DNA of 64,000 nucleotides from CAZOOK01 sp964581385 (GCA_964581385.1 CAZOOK010000031.1:4129-68128); one strand, 5' to 3'; positions 34,544 to 42,584 are shown, counted from the stretch's first letter. Numbers and translations are program-made. Notes: generated from the sequence alone by a model not told the origin.

Positions 34544-37053
34544 CTGCCTCCAAAGGGATCGTACACCGAATTGGTCTTGTAGGATTCCGTGGCCTGCCTG
34601 TCGAGGTCGGCGAACGGATCGAACTTCCACTCGTGGCGCGGCTTGACCGCCGACTTGCTCGCCGCGGTGATCGGTTCGGCGAAGGTGAGCACGAACGCAT
34701 CGGCGGAGTCGGGCGAGTAGCCGAGCTTGGCCTTCACGTCGGCTTTCGGCTCGAGGAGCAACTGCCCCTTGGCGAAGGTGTAGGTCGTGCGCGTCATCGC
34801 CTCGGCGAGTTGCTTGTCGGGCGGGAGGGCCCCGCCTTCCTTGATCCACTTCGCGGCATCGAAATACATCTCGGCGCGCTTGTTGGCGAAGCGCTGCGGC
34901 TCGTGGGCGCGCTCCGCGAAGCCGACACCGATGGGCGCGCGGCCGAGCTGGCGGAGCATGTCGATCCAGCCGGCACCGAAGCCGCCGGTGTTGTCGATGA
35001 ACACCGCGTCGGCGCCCATCGTGTCCCACAGCCGGGTGACGATGCCGGCCCCGGCCTGCGAATCGAGGTTGCGGTGGATGACGGGCGAGAACGCCTGGAT
35101 GCCGCGGCGCGTGTAGATCGCCGACGAGTCGTCGCCGAAGCGCGCGACGTCAACGCCGAGGATGACCGGCGCGAACGCGATGTCGCTCTCGCGGTAGACC
35201 CGCTTCTGGGCGGCCTCGATCTCCTCCATTCCGATAAGCGCGTTGAGGCTCGCCGACGGAAAGCGGCCGAGCACGTTGACCATGACCCACGGCGATTCGC
35301 GACCGTACTGCGCGATCTGCTCGCGGGCCCAATCGATCGAGACGCGCGGCGAGCGCTTGGGGTTGTCTGGATCCCCGTTGATCTCGACGACGTGCCAGAG
35401 TTTCCGGTTGCGGTGAGCGGCGTAGAGCGGCCCCTCGAGCGCGCTCGGATTGCCAGCCTGGACGATATGCGCCTCGATGCCGGAGGCGAGCGCGGCTTCC
35501 GCCGCCACCATGACCGCCTCGGGGATCGAGCCGCTTTCGTCGAGGATGAAGAAAATATAATCGGCGTGAAGACCGGCGAGCGTCTCGGCCTGCTGCTCCT
35601 TGTCGCCGGAGCGCGGCCAGGTCCGCGCCGCCATCCACCACGTCTCGGGATTTTCGTTGGCGACGATGCGGTTCTTGGTCCAGGTGAACGAGGCTTGCAG
35701 GAGCGTCGACTTGCCCTGCCACTTTGCCATCTCGGTCCACAGACCGTCGTTGAGGTTGTCGCCGGTGACCGAGGTGGCCGCGATCTTCGGGTGCGGGCGC
35801 GTGAGGAGGAAGTTCCACGCGAGCCACGCGAGCACTGTCGTGTTGTGGGTGACGATGAAATCATTGACGAGATAGCAGGCCGACGGATGATCGACCGTGA
35901 TGCACATGCAGTCCGCCTCGCCGGCAGGCTCGATGCTCTCGATGTACCGTTTCAGGTATCGCGCCGTGGATGGCGACCGCATCGGGTCGGTCCACCGGAC
36001 TGCCTTATGAGCGATCCGAAACGGATTGAACGGCGTGCGAACGCTCACTCGATAGCAGTCTCGGCACTCAATACGGTTGCCGTTTTCGTCGTGGTAGGCA
36101 CCCGCCTTAATGCCCTGCTTGACGAGCGCGTTTCCTCCAAGCGACCTGACCAACCACACGACGTCAAGCGCAAGCTGCTTCGATGTCGTGTCGTATTCCA
36201 TGTGGCTGTCGTCGCCGATGCAGCCGTCGGTGTCCATGAGGCCACAAAGAAGGTCTCGACGCTGCTGGGGAGATGCGAGTTTGAAGCGTTCCGGAATGTA
36301 TTTCTCGAAGCTGTAGCAGCCGAAACACTCTAGCTCTCGAAACTTGTCGAGCATCCCAAGAATGCGAACGTGATCGCCGGAACGCGAGGTGACGTATCCG
36401 CGGCGCTGAAGCTCATGCTCGATCTCGACGTATGGCTTGAAGTAAGAGGGCGAGTTTCGGGTGCCGTCTCCCAGCCAGACGCCGACCAAGTATGGGTCCA
36501 GCGGTAGAGTCGCCTCCGGATAGTGCGCCGCACCATGCAAGGGTATTTCAAACTGACGGCCTGCCCACTTCCCGTTCTTGACGCGCACGCCGCGCGCAAT
36601 GATCTGCTCGGTCGTGAGCACCGACCACGGCTTGTACATGCTTTTTCGGGCGCGCTCGGCCTGACCTCGCACCTTCCATTGGTGCTCCGCTCCGGCTAAA
36701 ACGCTGGTACCGTCATCAAATTTCACTCGCCATACAGGTTTAATTCCGTTATCAAAAATTGCAGTCACTACAGTTGGCATACCGTCGTCGGCAAATACTG
36801 CGTCTCCGACGACAAGATCGCCAAATCGTCGATCTCCAACCGGTGTCGGTATAACTGTATTCTTACACAGTTCTTTGCCCGGACCTTTCGATGCAAGCAT
36901 TGCTATACGTTGCTTGTGCGGGAAGGCGTCGAGAACGTCGGCCTGCCACTCGTCCGGCTCTGTCTGGAACAGTTCGCGGACCATGGTAGACGGCCGCTCG
37001 CGCCAGCGGATGATCTGGGCCTGGGCTTCCTTGAGTTCGCGGCGGGGGATCAT
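34540..37053 (-). CDS. terL: Terminase large subunit interrupted by an intein, 837 aa (495 aa after splicing)
   Basis: N-extein RERPSTMVRELFQTEPDEWQ...AMLASKGPGKEL carries the Walker A region; the intein follows at Cys63 and ends at Asn404, after which the C-extein resumes TTVLAWLAWNFLLTRPHPKIA. The spliced P-loop would read GPGKEL-TTVL. The second half has the Walker B region (DYIFFILDESGSI) and the nuclease part (ILGVDVARFGDDSSAIY, FIDNTGGFGAGW, ADAFVLTFAEP). ATG at 37053 overlaps the methyltransferase stop. The motor packages DNA through the portal. Confidence 0.92.
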   Translation of the reverse strand: MIPRRELKEAQAQIIRWRERPSTMVRELFQTEPDEWQADVLDAFPHKQRIAMLASKGPGKELCKNTVIPTPVGDRRFGDLVVGDAVFADDGMPTVVTAIFDNGIKPVWRVKFDDGTSVLAGAEHQWKVRGQAERARKSMYKPWSVLTTEQIIARGVRVKNGKWAGRQFEIPLHGAAHYPEATLPLDPYLVGVWLGDGTRNSPSYFKPYVEIEHELQRRGYVTSRSGDHVRILGMLDKFRELECFGCYSFEKYIPERFKLASPQQRRDLLCGLMDTDGCIGDDSHMEYDTTSKQLALDVVWLVRSLGGNALVKQGIKAGAYHDENGNRIECRDCYRVSVRTPFNPFRIAHKAVRWTDPMRSPSTARYLKRYIESIEPAGEADCMCITVDHPSACYLVNDFIVTHNTTVLAWLAWNFLLTRPHPKIAATSVTGDNLNDGLWTEMAKWQGKSTLLQASFTWTKNRIVANENPETWWMAARTWPRSGDKEQQAETLAGLHADYIFFILDESGSIPEAVMVAAEAALASGIEAHIVQAGNPSALEGPLYAAHRNRKLWHVVEINGDPDNPKRSPRVSIDWAREQIAQYGRESPWVMVNVLGRFPSASLNALIGMEEIEAAQKRVYRESDIAFAPVILGVDVARFGDDSSAIYTRRGIQAFSPVIHRNLDSQAGAGIVTRLWDTMGADAVFIDNTGGFGAGWIDMLRQLGRAPIGVGFAERAHEPQRFANKRAEMYFDAAKWIKEGGALPPDKQLAEAMTRTTYTFAKGQLLLEPKADVKAKLGYSPDSADAFVLTFAEPITAASKSAVKPRHEWKFDPFADLDRQATESYKTNSVYDPFGGR
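35842..36867 (-). mobile_element. Intein with LAGLIDADG endonuclease inside TerL, 342 aa
   Basis: Residues 1-10 of the intein (CKNTVIPTPV) and GDLVVGDAVFADDG form the N-terminal splicing block; AGAEHQW near residue 60 is block B; LVGVWLGDGT (127-136) and LLCGLMDTDGCIG (207-217) are the two LAGLIDADG motifs; CYLVNDFIVTHN closes it, with Thr as the first C-extein residue. All splicing residues are present (Cys1, His-Asn end, Thr+1), so splicing is expected. It is inserted in the P-loop between the Leu and Thr after GPGKE. Confidence 0.92.
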
Positions 37054-37883
37054 GGACGGAACGTCGCGCCGATGTGCCGGCTTAGCGGCAGCGGAATTTT
37101 CGCGATCATGGCGCTGGCGGCCTTGCGCCTGGCAGTCGCGCCGGACGATGTTCTTGGGCTCTTCCAGCCAAAGGCGGCCGGATGGTTGCGTTCGTATCCG
37201 TCGCTGTCCTTGAGCTTGCGTCCGTCCGGATTGCGCCCCTTGCCGCTCGTGGTGTTGTGCGCGATGGCGAACCAAGAACCGCCGTTGTTTTTGATGGCCC
37301 GCTCGGCGTGCGTGTTGAAGCCGAGGCCGGGGACGTGCTTAGGATGATCGGGCGGATACCAACCGGCGCCTAGCGTCGCCACCTTGACCGCCTTCACTAC
37401 TGGCGGCATCAGCGCCGGCACGTCGCCCCACAGATAGAACGAACCAAACGACCAGCGTGCACGGCCGACCCACGGCTGCGCGCCGCGCACGTTCTCGACG
37501 ACGAGCGGGATGACATGGCCGGCGGCGAACGAGGCTTCCTTCTGGATGCGGAAGCAGGCGCTGAACAGGCGGTTGAGCCGTTCAAGTTCGTTGCCAGTCG
37601 TGTCGGCGCGGATCGCCGCGGCCTTTGCCTTCGCCAGTTTCCACGGCATCGCCATGTAGCTGTATTCCTGGCAGGGCGGTGAAGCGACGATCAGCGCGGC
37701 GTCCTTGAACTGCGAGCCGTGCAGCGTCAGCACGTCTTGGATAACGAGCTGCGCGGGATAGCGATGATCGCCGTACTCGTGCCGTTCGATGTCGAAGCCG
37801 ATCACGTCGTAGCCCTCGGCGAGCAGACCTTCCGTCCAGCCGCCGAGGCCGCAATAGAGGTCGATGGCAAGCGGCCGCGTCAT
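37050..37883 (-). CDS. DNA cytosine-5 methyltransferase, 277 aa
   Basis: Motif I IDLYCGLGGWTEGL, motif IV SPPCQ with catalytic Cys71, and motif VI ENV (130-132) are present. The target-recognition region is short and the motif IX-X end is not obvious, so the enzyme is compact. It lies directly upstream of terL with an ATGA overlap. Phage-borne solitary methyltransferases typically protect phage DNA from restriction; specificity cannot be read from the sequence. Confidence 0.8.
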   Translation of the reverse strand: MTRPLAIDLYCGLGGWTEGLLAEGYDVIGFDIERHEYGDHRYPAQLVIQDVLTLHGSQFKDAALIVASPPCQEYSYMAMPWKLAKAKAAAIRADTTGNELERLNRLFSACFRIQKEASFAAGHVIPLVVENVRGAQPWVGRARWSFGSFYLWGDVPALMPPVVKAVKVATLGAGWYPPDHPKHVPGLGFNTHAERAIKNNGGSWFAIAHNTTSGKGRNPDGRKLKDSDGYERNHPAAFGWKSPRTSSGATARRKAASAMIAKIPLPLSRHIGATFRP

Positions 37884-37884
37884 G

Positions 37885-38124
37885 TCACCGTCCTGTCCGT
37901 CTTGTCTCGCCGGTGAACTTCAGCATGCGGGTGCGCAAGCGGTTCGGGTCACCGCCCCGCGCGTTGCCGTGGGCCGGCCGGCCGAACGCCTTGTTGCGGC
38001 GCGCGCCGCGGTAGGTGGAGGCTGGGCGTGCCGACGACTGCGACACTGGTGCTGGTTCCGGTGCGCTGGCGATCCTGCCGAGGGCTGCGGCGGCGTGGGC
38101 CGCAATAAGGGCTGCTCGACTCAT
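37885..38124 (-). CDS. Small basic hypothetical protein, 79 aa
   Basis: ATG at 38124 with AAGGA ten bases upstream. Ala-rich N-terminal helix (MSRAALIAAHAAAALGRIA) then an Arg/Pro/Ser-rich basic tail. It is placed directly before the cytosine methyltransferase. Role unknown. Confidence 0.45.
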   Translation of the reverse strand: MSRAALIAAHAAAALGRIASAPEPAPVSQSSARPASTYRGARRNKAFGRPAHGNARGGDPNRLRTRMLKFTGETRRTGR

Positions 38125-38267
38125 TGGGTCGTTCCTTGTTCGAGGCGGAGTGCCGGCGCGAGCTCCGTACCCGCGCCGGCTGTTCTTTCCATCGGCCGTT
38201 AACCCGACCGATGTTCCGGCGCGTAGTGCAATCTTCCACGCGCCGCCGGGCGAGAGGTCTGGAACCC

Positions 38268-38558
38268 TCACCCAAGGCCGACGGCATCATCCTTGGTATC
38301 GGTCCGTCGGCCACTGTCAGCGGCGTTCCCAAAAACGCCGCCCCTGGCGGTCCCCGCCAAGTCCGCCAGCACGGCGCCGACCACGCGCTTGGTGATCGAC
38401 CTCCGGGCTGTCCGCTCGACCGGGCGCGCACCGCGCTTCACCGGCCGCAAGTATTCCGGGTGATGGTATAGCGCGTCGGCGACCGCGCCATCAACGATGC
38501 GCCAGAGCCGCCGATAGTCGGCGGCGGCGCCGGACGGCGGGAGGACGCGGCGGATCAT
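38268..38558 (-). CDS. Hypothetical protein, 96 aa
   Basis: ATG at 38558 overlaps the preceding stop (ATGA). Sequence ADYRRLWRIVDGAVADALYHHPEYL and RRSITKRVVGAVLADL suggests a helical, basic protein; the C-terminus is Gly/Asp-rich. No family recognised. About 140 bases without a gene follow before the next small gene; I see nothing specific in them. Confidence 0.5.
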   Translation of the reverse strand: MIRRVLPPSGAAADYRRLWRIVDGAVADALYHHPEYLRPVKRGARPVERTARRSITKRVVGAVLADLAGTARGGVFGNAADSGRRTDTKDDAVGLG

Positions 38559-38755
38559 TGGCGCGTCTCCCATGGCCGCTCGATCTTCATCTGTCGAAAC
38601 CACTGCCGAGCTTCTTCGTAGGTCTGCACGACTTCTAAGGTCAGCACTTCGACGTGCCGGTCGCCGAGTTGCATCTGGCCGCGCGTCATTATCGCCAGCA
38701 GACCCGGACCTTTCGGGTTCGGGCCAGTCGTGAGGTAGATGGTGTCCTCGCTCAC
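38555..38755 (-). CDS. Small hypothetical protein, 66 aa
   Basis: GTG at 38755 (SEDTIYLTTGPNPKGPGLLAIMTRGQ) is preferred because the longer frame from 38824 would overlap the gene before it by 60 bases. Compact alpha/beta pattern ending EEARQWFRQMKIERPWETRQ. Unknown role. Confidence 0.5.
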   Translation of the reverse strand: MSEDTIYLTTGPNPKGPGLLAIMTRGQMQLGDRHVEVLTLEVVQTYEEARQWFRQMKIERPWETRQ

Positions 38756-38762
38756 GGGCGCG

Positions 38763-38975
38763 TCACCCGCCCTGCCACGGCGACGTCGGGGCCACCGGGT
38801 CGCCGGCCAGATGCAGCGGATCATAGATCATGTGGTTGGGGCGCTCAGCGCTGTCGCTCTCCGGTGCATCGGCAGATTTCCATCCCACCGCGAAGACCGT
38901 TGGACTTCGCGGCTCGACCTTCCCTGCCAGCCAGTACAGCCGCTCGGCAAGCCAGTGGCGGATGATGCGGATCAT
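38763..38975 (-). CDS. Small hypothetical protein, 70 aa
   Basis: ATG at 38975 overlaps the stop of the adenine methyltransferase gene. N-terminus MIRIIRHWLAERLYWLAGK is an amphipathic helix; the rest is Pro/Asp/Ser-rich. No family recognised. Confidence 0.5.
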   Translation of the reverse strand: MIRIIRHWLAERLYWLAGKVEPRSPTVFAVGWKSADAPESDSAERPNHMIYDPLHLAGDPVAPTSPWQGG

Positions 38976-39625
38976 GGGCGACCTCCTGCAAATCGGAAAA
39001 CGTCATCGGGCTTGGTCAGTCGTTCACGTTGGCCCGGCGGTATCCAGGAGAGACGGGTGCCTCGCGTCGACCGCTCTCCCCACACGACCCATGCGTAGGA
39101 CGTCGCAGTCGACGCCTTCGGATCCCATCGTCCCTTCACCATCGGGACGCGCTCTGAAAACAGCGCGATGATAGACGGAGGGTGCGGCTCGAACAATTCC
39201 CGGTAGCGTTCGCCACCCTCGAGCCACGCAGTCCGCGTGAGCAGCGCGACACCAATGCGCGCCGTGCGCAAGGCGCGGTGAGCGAATTCCATCGCGAGAT
39301 TGAACGGAGGATTGGTGATGATCCAGTCCGGCATCGGTACGCATTGCGCGACGTCCGGTCCTTCGCCAACAAACGATCCGACCGTCGCGCCAATTCCGTA
39401 GTCGTGCACGTCCGACGAAAACACGGCGTCGAAGTGCTCGCCAAGCACGGCGGCCATGTGCCCCATGCCGGCTGCAGGTTCCCAGACCGTTCGCGTCTCG
39501 TCGCCGAGGAACGGGAACAGCGCCCGCGTAGCCCACGGCGGCGTCGGAAAGAAATCCAGACTGTCGGGTGGCTCGCGGCGATTCGCCATCACGGCCAGTC
39601 CGCCCGACGGAACGGTGACCGTCAT
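38972..39625 (-). CDS. N6-adenine DNA methyltransferase-like protein, 217 aa
   Basis: FFPTPPWATRALFPFL and WEPAAGMGHMAAVL form the SAM-binding start (motifs X and I), and DWIITNPPFNLAMEF with NPPF at residues 105-108 is the catalytic motif IV of amino-methyltransferases. ATG at 39625 has GAGGGG upstream and overlaps the preceding stop; the longer open frame upstream is not needed. Probably modifies phage DNA; whether it targets adenine specifically is inferred from NPPF. Confidence 0.75.
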   Translation of the reverse strand: MTVTVPSGGLAVMANRREPPDSLDFFPTPPWATRALFPFLGDETRTVWEPAAGMGHMAAVLGEHFDAVFSSDVHDYGIGATVGSFVGEGPDVAQCVPMPDWIITNPPFNLAMEFAHRALRTARIGVALLTRTAWLEGGERYRELFEPHPPSIIALFSERVPMVKGRWDPKASTATSYAWVVWGERSTRGTRLSWIPPGQRERLTKPDDVFRFAGGRP

Positions 39626-39834
39626 CGCAGCATCCCCTCCACCTTTTCGCCGTGGAACGCCATCATGCGGACGGCGATCGCCTTCAGCTCCGCCTCGCCG
39701 AGCGTCTCGAGCGGCAGCCAGTAGTACCCGTCCCAGACGTACTCGCGGGTCATCGGCACCGATGCCCGGTAGTCCGCCACCGCTCGCACGACCTTGCCCG
39801 TGATGAACTTGCGGACCTCGCCCATCATCGGCAT
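39622..39834 (-). CDS. Small hypothetical protein, 70 aa
   Basis: AAGGAG stands nine bases before ATG at 39834. VRKFITGKVVRAVADYRASVPMTREYVWDGYYWLPLETL then a C-terminal helix with VRMMAFHGEKVEGML. Coupled to the methyltransferase gene (ATGA). Unknown function. Confidence 0.5.
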   Translation of the reverse strand: MPMMGEVRKFITGKVVRAVADYRASVPMTREYVWDGYYWLPLETLGEAELKAIAVRMMAFHGEKVEGMLR

Positions 39835-39837
39835 CGG

Positions 39838-39954
39838 TCACTCCTTGAGCAGATTGAGCGCGACCTGGACGGGTCCCGGAATTGCCGTCTCGCCGCGGCG
39901 GTAGCGACGGGCCGTGCGCTCGTCGACCTTGAGAAGTCCGGTGTTATGCAGCAA
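39838..39954 (-). pseudogene. Truncated helix-turn-helix protein remnant, 38 aa
   Basis: The sequence LLKVDERTARRYRRGETAIPGPVQVALNLL is the second half of a typical XRE-like phage DNA-binding domain. Upstream codons read out of the 40-bp inverted repeat at 39939-39978, and an in-frame stop lies just before; only a TTG start is available. The N-terminal half (the first helices) is missing, so the three-gene cassette probably truncated it. Confidence 0.6.
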
Positions 39955-39978
39955 ACTCCCGCGACGGTCTGAAGCGCA
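39939..39978 (+). repeat. Left 40-bp inverted repeat of the cassette
   Basis: Begins CGGTGTTATGCAGCAA and ends GACGGTCTGAAGCGCA; differs at two positions from the complement of 41453-41492. Confidence 0.85.
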
Positions 39979-40055
39979 CTTGCTCTACCATAACTTGTGG
40001 TATGCTTCCGCCGCTAGTTTCGCGCTTCTGGGGGGTGCGCTTAGACGAAATCTAA

Positions 40056-40550
40056 TCAAGACAGCGAGAGAAAGATCAGCCGGATCGTTCTGCCGTAGAT
40101 GAAAGTGACGGCCACAGAACTCGCTGCCCACACCACAAAAAGCACACTCCGAACAGAGAGCCCCAATCCCGGCTCCACATGCAGAAGGCCAAGGATCATT
40201 GTGGCCAGAATGCAGACAACAGAAACAACGATCGTAATCTTTACGTTCGTTACAATCGCCGTAAAGGCGTGAGTATTCCGCATCCTCTCAAGAAACGGGG
40301 TGGGGCGGCAAACGAAGAGCGCGAACAGCGCAATCAACGCGCCGAACTCCACAGCGAATAGGTTAAAAATGGAATTGTAGACCTCCAGGTACACGATACC
40401 GAGGCCGGCAACGACCAGGGCAATCGGCCCATAAAAAACAAGGACCAGAACGGTCACGACGGGGACGGCGACAAAAACAATTACGTTTCCGCCTTCCACG
40501 AAATGCGACTTGCCGTGAACGTGAGGCGCCGTGTCAACCATCGGGCTCAT
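40056..40550 (-). CDS. Four-helix membrane protein, cassette gene C, 164 aa
   Basis: Hydrophobic segments at about residues 23-52 (VIVFVAVPVVTVLVLVFYG and following), 66-82 (ALIALFALFVC), 100-122 (ITIVVSVVCILATMILGLL) and 132-150 (LFVVWAASSVAVTFIYG). The N-terminus is short and polar. It ends the three-gene unit. Membrane location is clear; a role such as exclusion or abortive-infection effector is only a hypothesis. Confidence 0.6.
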   Translation of the reverse strand: MSPMVDTAPHVHGKSHFVEGGNVIVFVAVPVVTVLVLVFYGPIALVVAGLGIVYLEVYNSIFNLFAVEFGALIALFALFVCRPTPFLERMRNTHAFTAIVTNVKITIVVSVVCILATMILGLLHVEPGLGLSVRSVLFVVWAASSVAVTFIYGRTIRLIFLSLS

Positions 40551-40852
40551 CCCTTAGTAAATTCCTGTAGTTGCCCAGTGTTCTTATCTAGAGAATTGTG
40601 AAGAAAATTCAAGCGTTTTCGGTAGTTTTCTTCTGGATCAGCCTTGCCGAAAGAGAAAATTTCGCTTTCTCCAAGTTGTGCTTTAATAAAATCAAGGGGA
40701 ACGTCGTCCTCGGACAAGTCCTTCCCGATAATCTTTACTGACCGTACGACTCTCTTTGTTGTCTCTCGTTGAGAAAGCACCCATCCCAATAAATTTCTGA
40801 GCTTTGGTCTACTCAGTTCACCATGCTTCCTGCAGTGCGCTGAGAAGATCAC
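40547..40852 (-). CDS. Cassette gene B, hypothetical soluble protein, 101 aa
   Basis: Overlaps both neighbours by ATGA. The N-terminus has ARRKHGELSRPKLRNLLGWV-like helices, the middle a beta segment (KIIGKDLSEDDVPLDFI) and the C-terminus a Lys/Gln-rich helix. No family recognised. It lies between a helical protein and a membrane protein in a tight operon, which suggests a joint function. Confidence 0.5.
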   Translation of the reverse strand: MIFSAHCRKHGELSRPKLRNLLGWVLSQRETTKRVVRSVKIIGKDLSEDDVPLDFIKAQLGESEIFSFGKADPEENYRKRLNFLHNSLDKNTGQLQEFTKG

Positions 40853-41370
40853 GAATCTCGCTGAGGCTTACTTTCTTCACGACGACGGTACTCCTCTAGA
40901 ATCTGGTTAAGACAAGAAAGCGCTTGGGCCAATTGGCTATGCATGTTGTCCTCCCCTAATTCGCGACCAACTGAGTCGATTATTAGCGACGAATCGCAGT
41001 GATGATTCGCAGCAAGCGCCAGTATAGCCTTTCGGACTTGGAATATCCTTGCCGTCATCTTTCTCTCGCTAGCTCTTAGCTTCCTTTCCACAATGGTTTG
41101 AGCGCGCCGCGCTTTGCTGGGCATCGGCTGCATGGTGCCGTCCGCCGCCTTCACCCGAGCGCCCATCAAAAGACCTATTGTTGCAGCCTCATCGGGTGAT
41201 GGCCGGCGCCCATGTTTTTGAAGAAAATCTGAGTAGGGGTTCTTTCCTCGCCAAGCCTGAATCGCCCGCGCCTCAGCACGCAAGGCGCGCTCGGCTATGT
41301 GCTCGGATTCGGCAGCGGCAAAACTAGCGACCGCGCATTCTTCCTTCTCTGTGGTGACTAGCCTGAGCAT
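40849..41370 (-). CDS. Cassette gene A, helical protein, 173 aa
   Basis: Almost entirely helical: EHIAERALRAEARAIQAWRGKNPYSDFLQKHG, a central RRAQTIVERKLRASERKMTARIFQVRKAIL and an acidic C-terminal helix. No signal, no membrane segment, no catalytic motif recognised. First gene of the cassette and starts 83 bases inside the right inverted repeat. Confidence 0.5.
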   Translation of the reverse strand: MLRLVTTEKEECAVASFAAAESEHIAERALRAEARAIQAWRGKNPYSDFLQKHGRRPSPDEAATIGLLMGARVKAADGTMQPMPSKARRAQTIVERKLRASERKMTARIFQVRKAILALAANHHCDSSLIIDSVGRELGEDNMHSQLAQALSCLNQILEEYRRREESKPQRDS

Positions 41371-41452
41371 GCGCGATTCGATCTAACCCTCTGAGAACGC
41401 ATAGAAAATCATGGTTAACGTGACCCTAACTCAATGTTTTCAATGGCTTGGA

Positions 41453-41492
41453 TGCGCTTCAGACCGTCGCGGGACGTTGCTGCATAACACCG
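41453..41492 (-). repeat. Right 40-bp inverted repeat of the cassette
   Basis: Complement of 39939-39978 with two mismatches. It contains the last eight codons and the stop of the 48-aa gene at 41459-41605. Confidence 0.85.
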
Positions 41493-41605
41493 TAGATGTG
41501 CTTCAGGCGATCCAGAGTTTCCGACGACGGCCACCCTTCGCGATTTGCACTGTCGGGGTTACCCCCCATCAGCGCGATGATTTCCCTGTCGCTGATCTCG
41601 CTCAT
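41459..41605 (-). CDS. Small hypothetical protein ending in the inverted repeat, 48 aa
   Basis: ATG at 41605 overlaps the preceding stop. Sequence SEISDREIIALMGGNPDSANREGWPSSETLDRLKHIYG, then VMQQRPATV from the inverted repeat. The start resembles the SDL/SDx starts of two small proteins near the portal. The C-terminus may have been replaced by cassette insertion. Confidence 0.5.
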   Translation of the reverse strand: MSEISDREIIALMGGNPDSANREGWPSSETLDRLKHIYGVMQQRPATV

Positions 41606-41991
41606 CGGCCGCTCCTCATGTCCCACCACTGCCAGCGCTCGGCTCCTGCGAGCATGTCGTTCTCATCGAGCGACGACGCCTCGTCGTACCAAACCGTCGT
41701 CGGGAACGGCTGGCCGGCCACCGTCTTCACCGGCTCCAGCGCGCTCCGGAACACGTCCAGCCGGCGCTCGTCAACCGGGCGGAAGTTCGTCACCATGAAC
41801 CAGCACTCGGTCACGCCACCAAAATACTTGCGAGGACGGTTGACGATCTCCTCGACGCGGATCAGCGGACCGTCCACACCGACCGCAGCATTCCGCACGG
41901 TGTAGACCACCCCTTTCACCGCACAGACCTCGCCGTAATCCGTCGGCCGAGGAGGCCGCACGCAGATCACCCGCTGCCCAACCTGGAACAT
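41602..41991 (-). CDS. Hypothetical protein, 129 aa
   Basis: ATG at 41991 with GGAGG eight bases upstream; the longer frame from 42009 lacks such a site. FQVGQRVICVRPPRPTDYGEVCAVKGVVYTVRNA is an SH3/KOW-like small beta domain, followed by a Trp-rich acidic tail (ERWQWWDMRS). Unknown role. Confidence 0.5.
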   Translation of the reverse strand: MFQVGQRVICVRPPRPTDYGEVCAVKGVVYTVRNAAVGVDGPLIRVEEIVNRPRKYFGGVTECWFMVTNFRPVDERRLDVFRSALEPVKTVAGQPFPTTVWYDEASSLDENDMLAGAERWQWWDMRSGR

Positions 41992-41993
41992 CG

Positions 41994-42230
41994 TCACCTC
42001 CGCTTCCAACCCAGCGCAACCGCCTCCGCCCGTAGCGCCCGCAAATCACCCACCGTCGGCCAAAGCCCCGGCAGCACATCACGCAGCGGACGATCATCGC
42101 CCACCGGCGCCGGCAAACTGTCCACGATGTTCGCCGCCCGGCAGAACGCATCAACCGCCGAAAGCAGACCAGCGCGCGAAGACCGCGAACGACGTGCCGC
42201 CAGTACCGCCCGCTTCAGACCTTCACCCAT
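41994..42230 (-). CDS. Hypothetical protein, 78 aa
   Basis: ATG at 42230 follows TGGAGG by nine bases and is preferred over 42257. Ala/Arg/Leu-rich helical protein with AVDAFCRAANIVDSLPAPVGDDRPLRDVL. The stretch before it (42231-42380) is gene-free and A/T-rich (ttcctgaaaatattccgc), possibly holding the promoter of this small minus-strand unit. Confidence 0.5.
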   Translation of the reverse strand: MGEGLKRAVLAARRSRSSRAGLLSAVDAFCRAANIVDSLPAPVGDDRPLRDVLPGLWPTVGDLRALRAEAVALGWKRR

Positions 42231-42380
42231 CGTCAGGACCTCCAAACAGTCAGACAAACATTCCTGAAAATATTCCGCAAAATTTCCCGCAGGATTACAG
42301 GTGGAGTTGCTCTACGTGATGGCCGTGGGTGCCGGCGCGCTCCCCCAACTCGTCCTGCCAGCCCGGCCGTGGCGATGTGT

Positions 42381-42584
42381 TCATTCCTGCGGACGATTGT
42401 CGATCGAGCGTGGTCGAGCGGTCGTCATCTCTTCGGGCAAGGCTTGCTCGAGGATAGCGCGCACCAGCTCTGGCCGTGTGGGCGGGTTGGCCTGCGCGCG
42501 GCGTGCCTGGTCAATCCGGCGGAGGAGCTCGGGCTTAACCGTGATCTGGATGTAGTTGGGTCGGGTGTCGGCGGTGTTGCTCAT
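42381..42584 (-). CDS. Ribbon-helix-helix DNA-binding protein, 67 aa
   Basis: YIQITVKPELLRRIDQARRAQANPPTRPELVRAILEQAL is the strand-helix-helix pattern of Arc/CopG/MetJ-type regulators. ATG at 42584. A 7-bp inverted repeat (CGGTAAG...CTTACCG) lies about 80 bases upstream and could be its operator. It likely autoregulates or controls the late minus-strand genes. Confidence 0.7.
   Translation of the reverse strand: MSNTADTRPNYIQITVKPELLRRIDQARRAQANPPTRPELVRAILEQALPEEMTTARPRSIDNRPQE

Larger units (their letters stand above)
39939..41492. mobile_element. Inverted-repeat-flanked three-gene cassette (about 1.55 kb), putative non-autonomous mobile element
   Basis: Two 40-bp inverted repeats (38 of 40 matching) at 39939-39978 and 41453-41492 bracket three overlapping minus-strand genes (40056-41370) with no transposase. 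The cassette is AT-richer than its surroundings. One end truncates a helix-turn-helix gene; the other carries the C-terminal codons of a 48-aa gene. No target duplication was seen next to the repeats. Length and repeats of about 40 bp are in the range of Tn3-type elements, but the family is unproven. Confidence 0.6.

Noticed and set aside
34633..36333. 566-aa plus-strand open frame
   Set aside because: Antisense shadow of terL and its intein; composition is Arg-rich with no domain.
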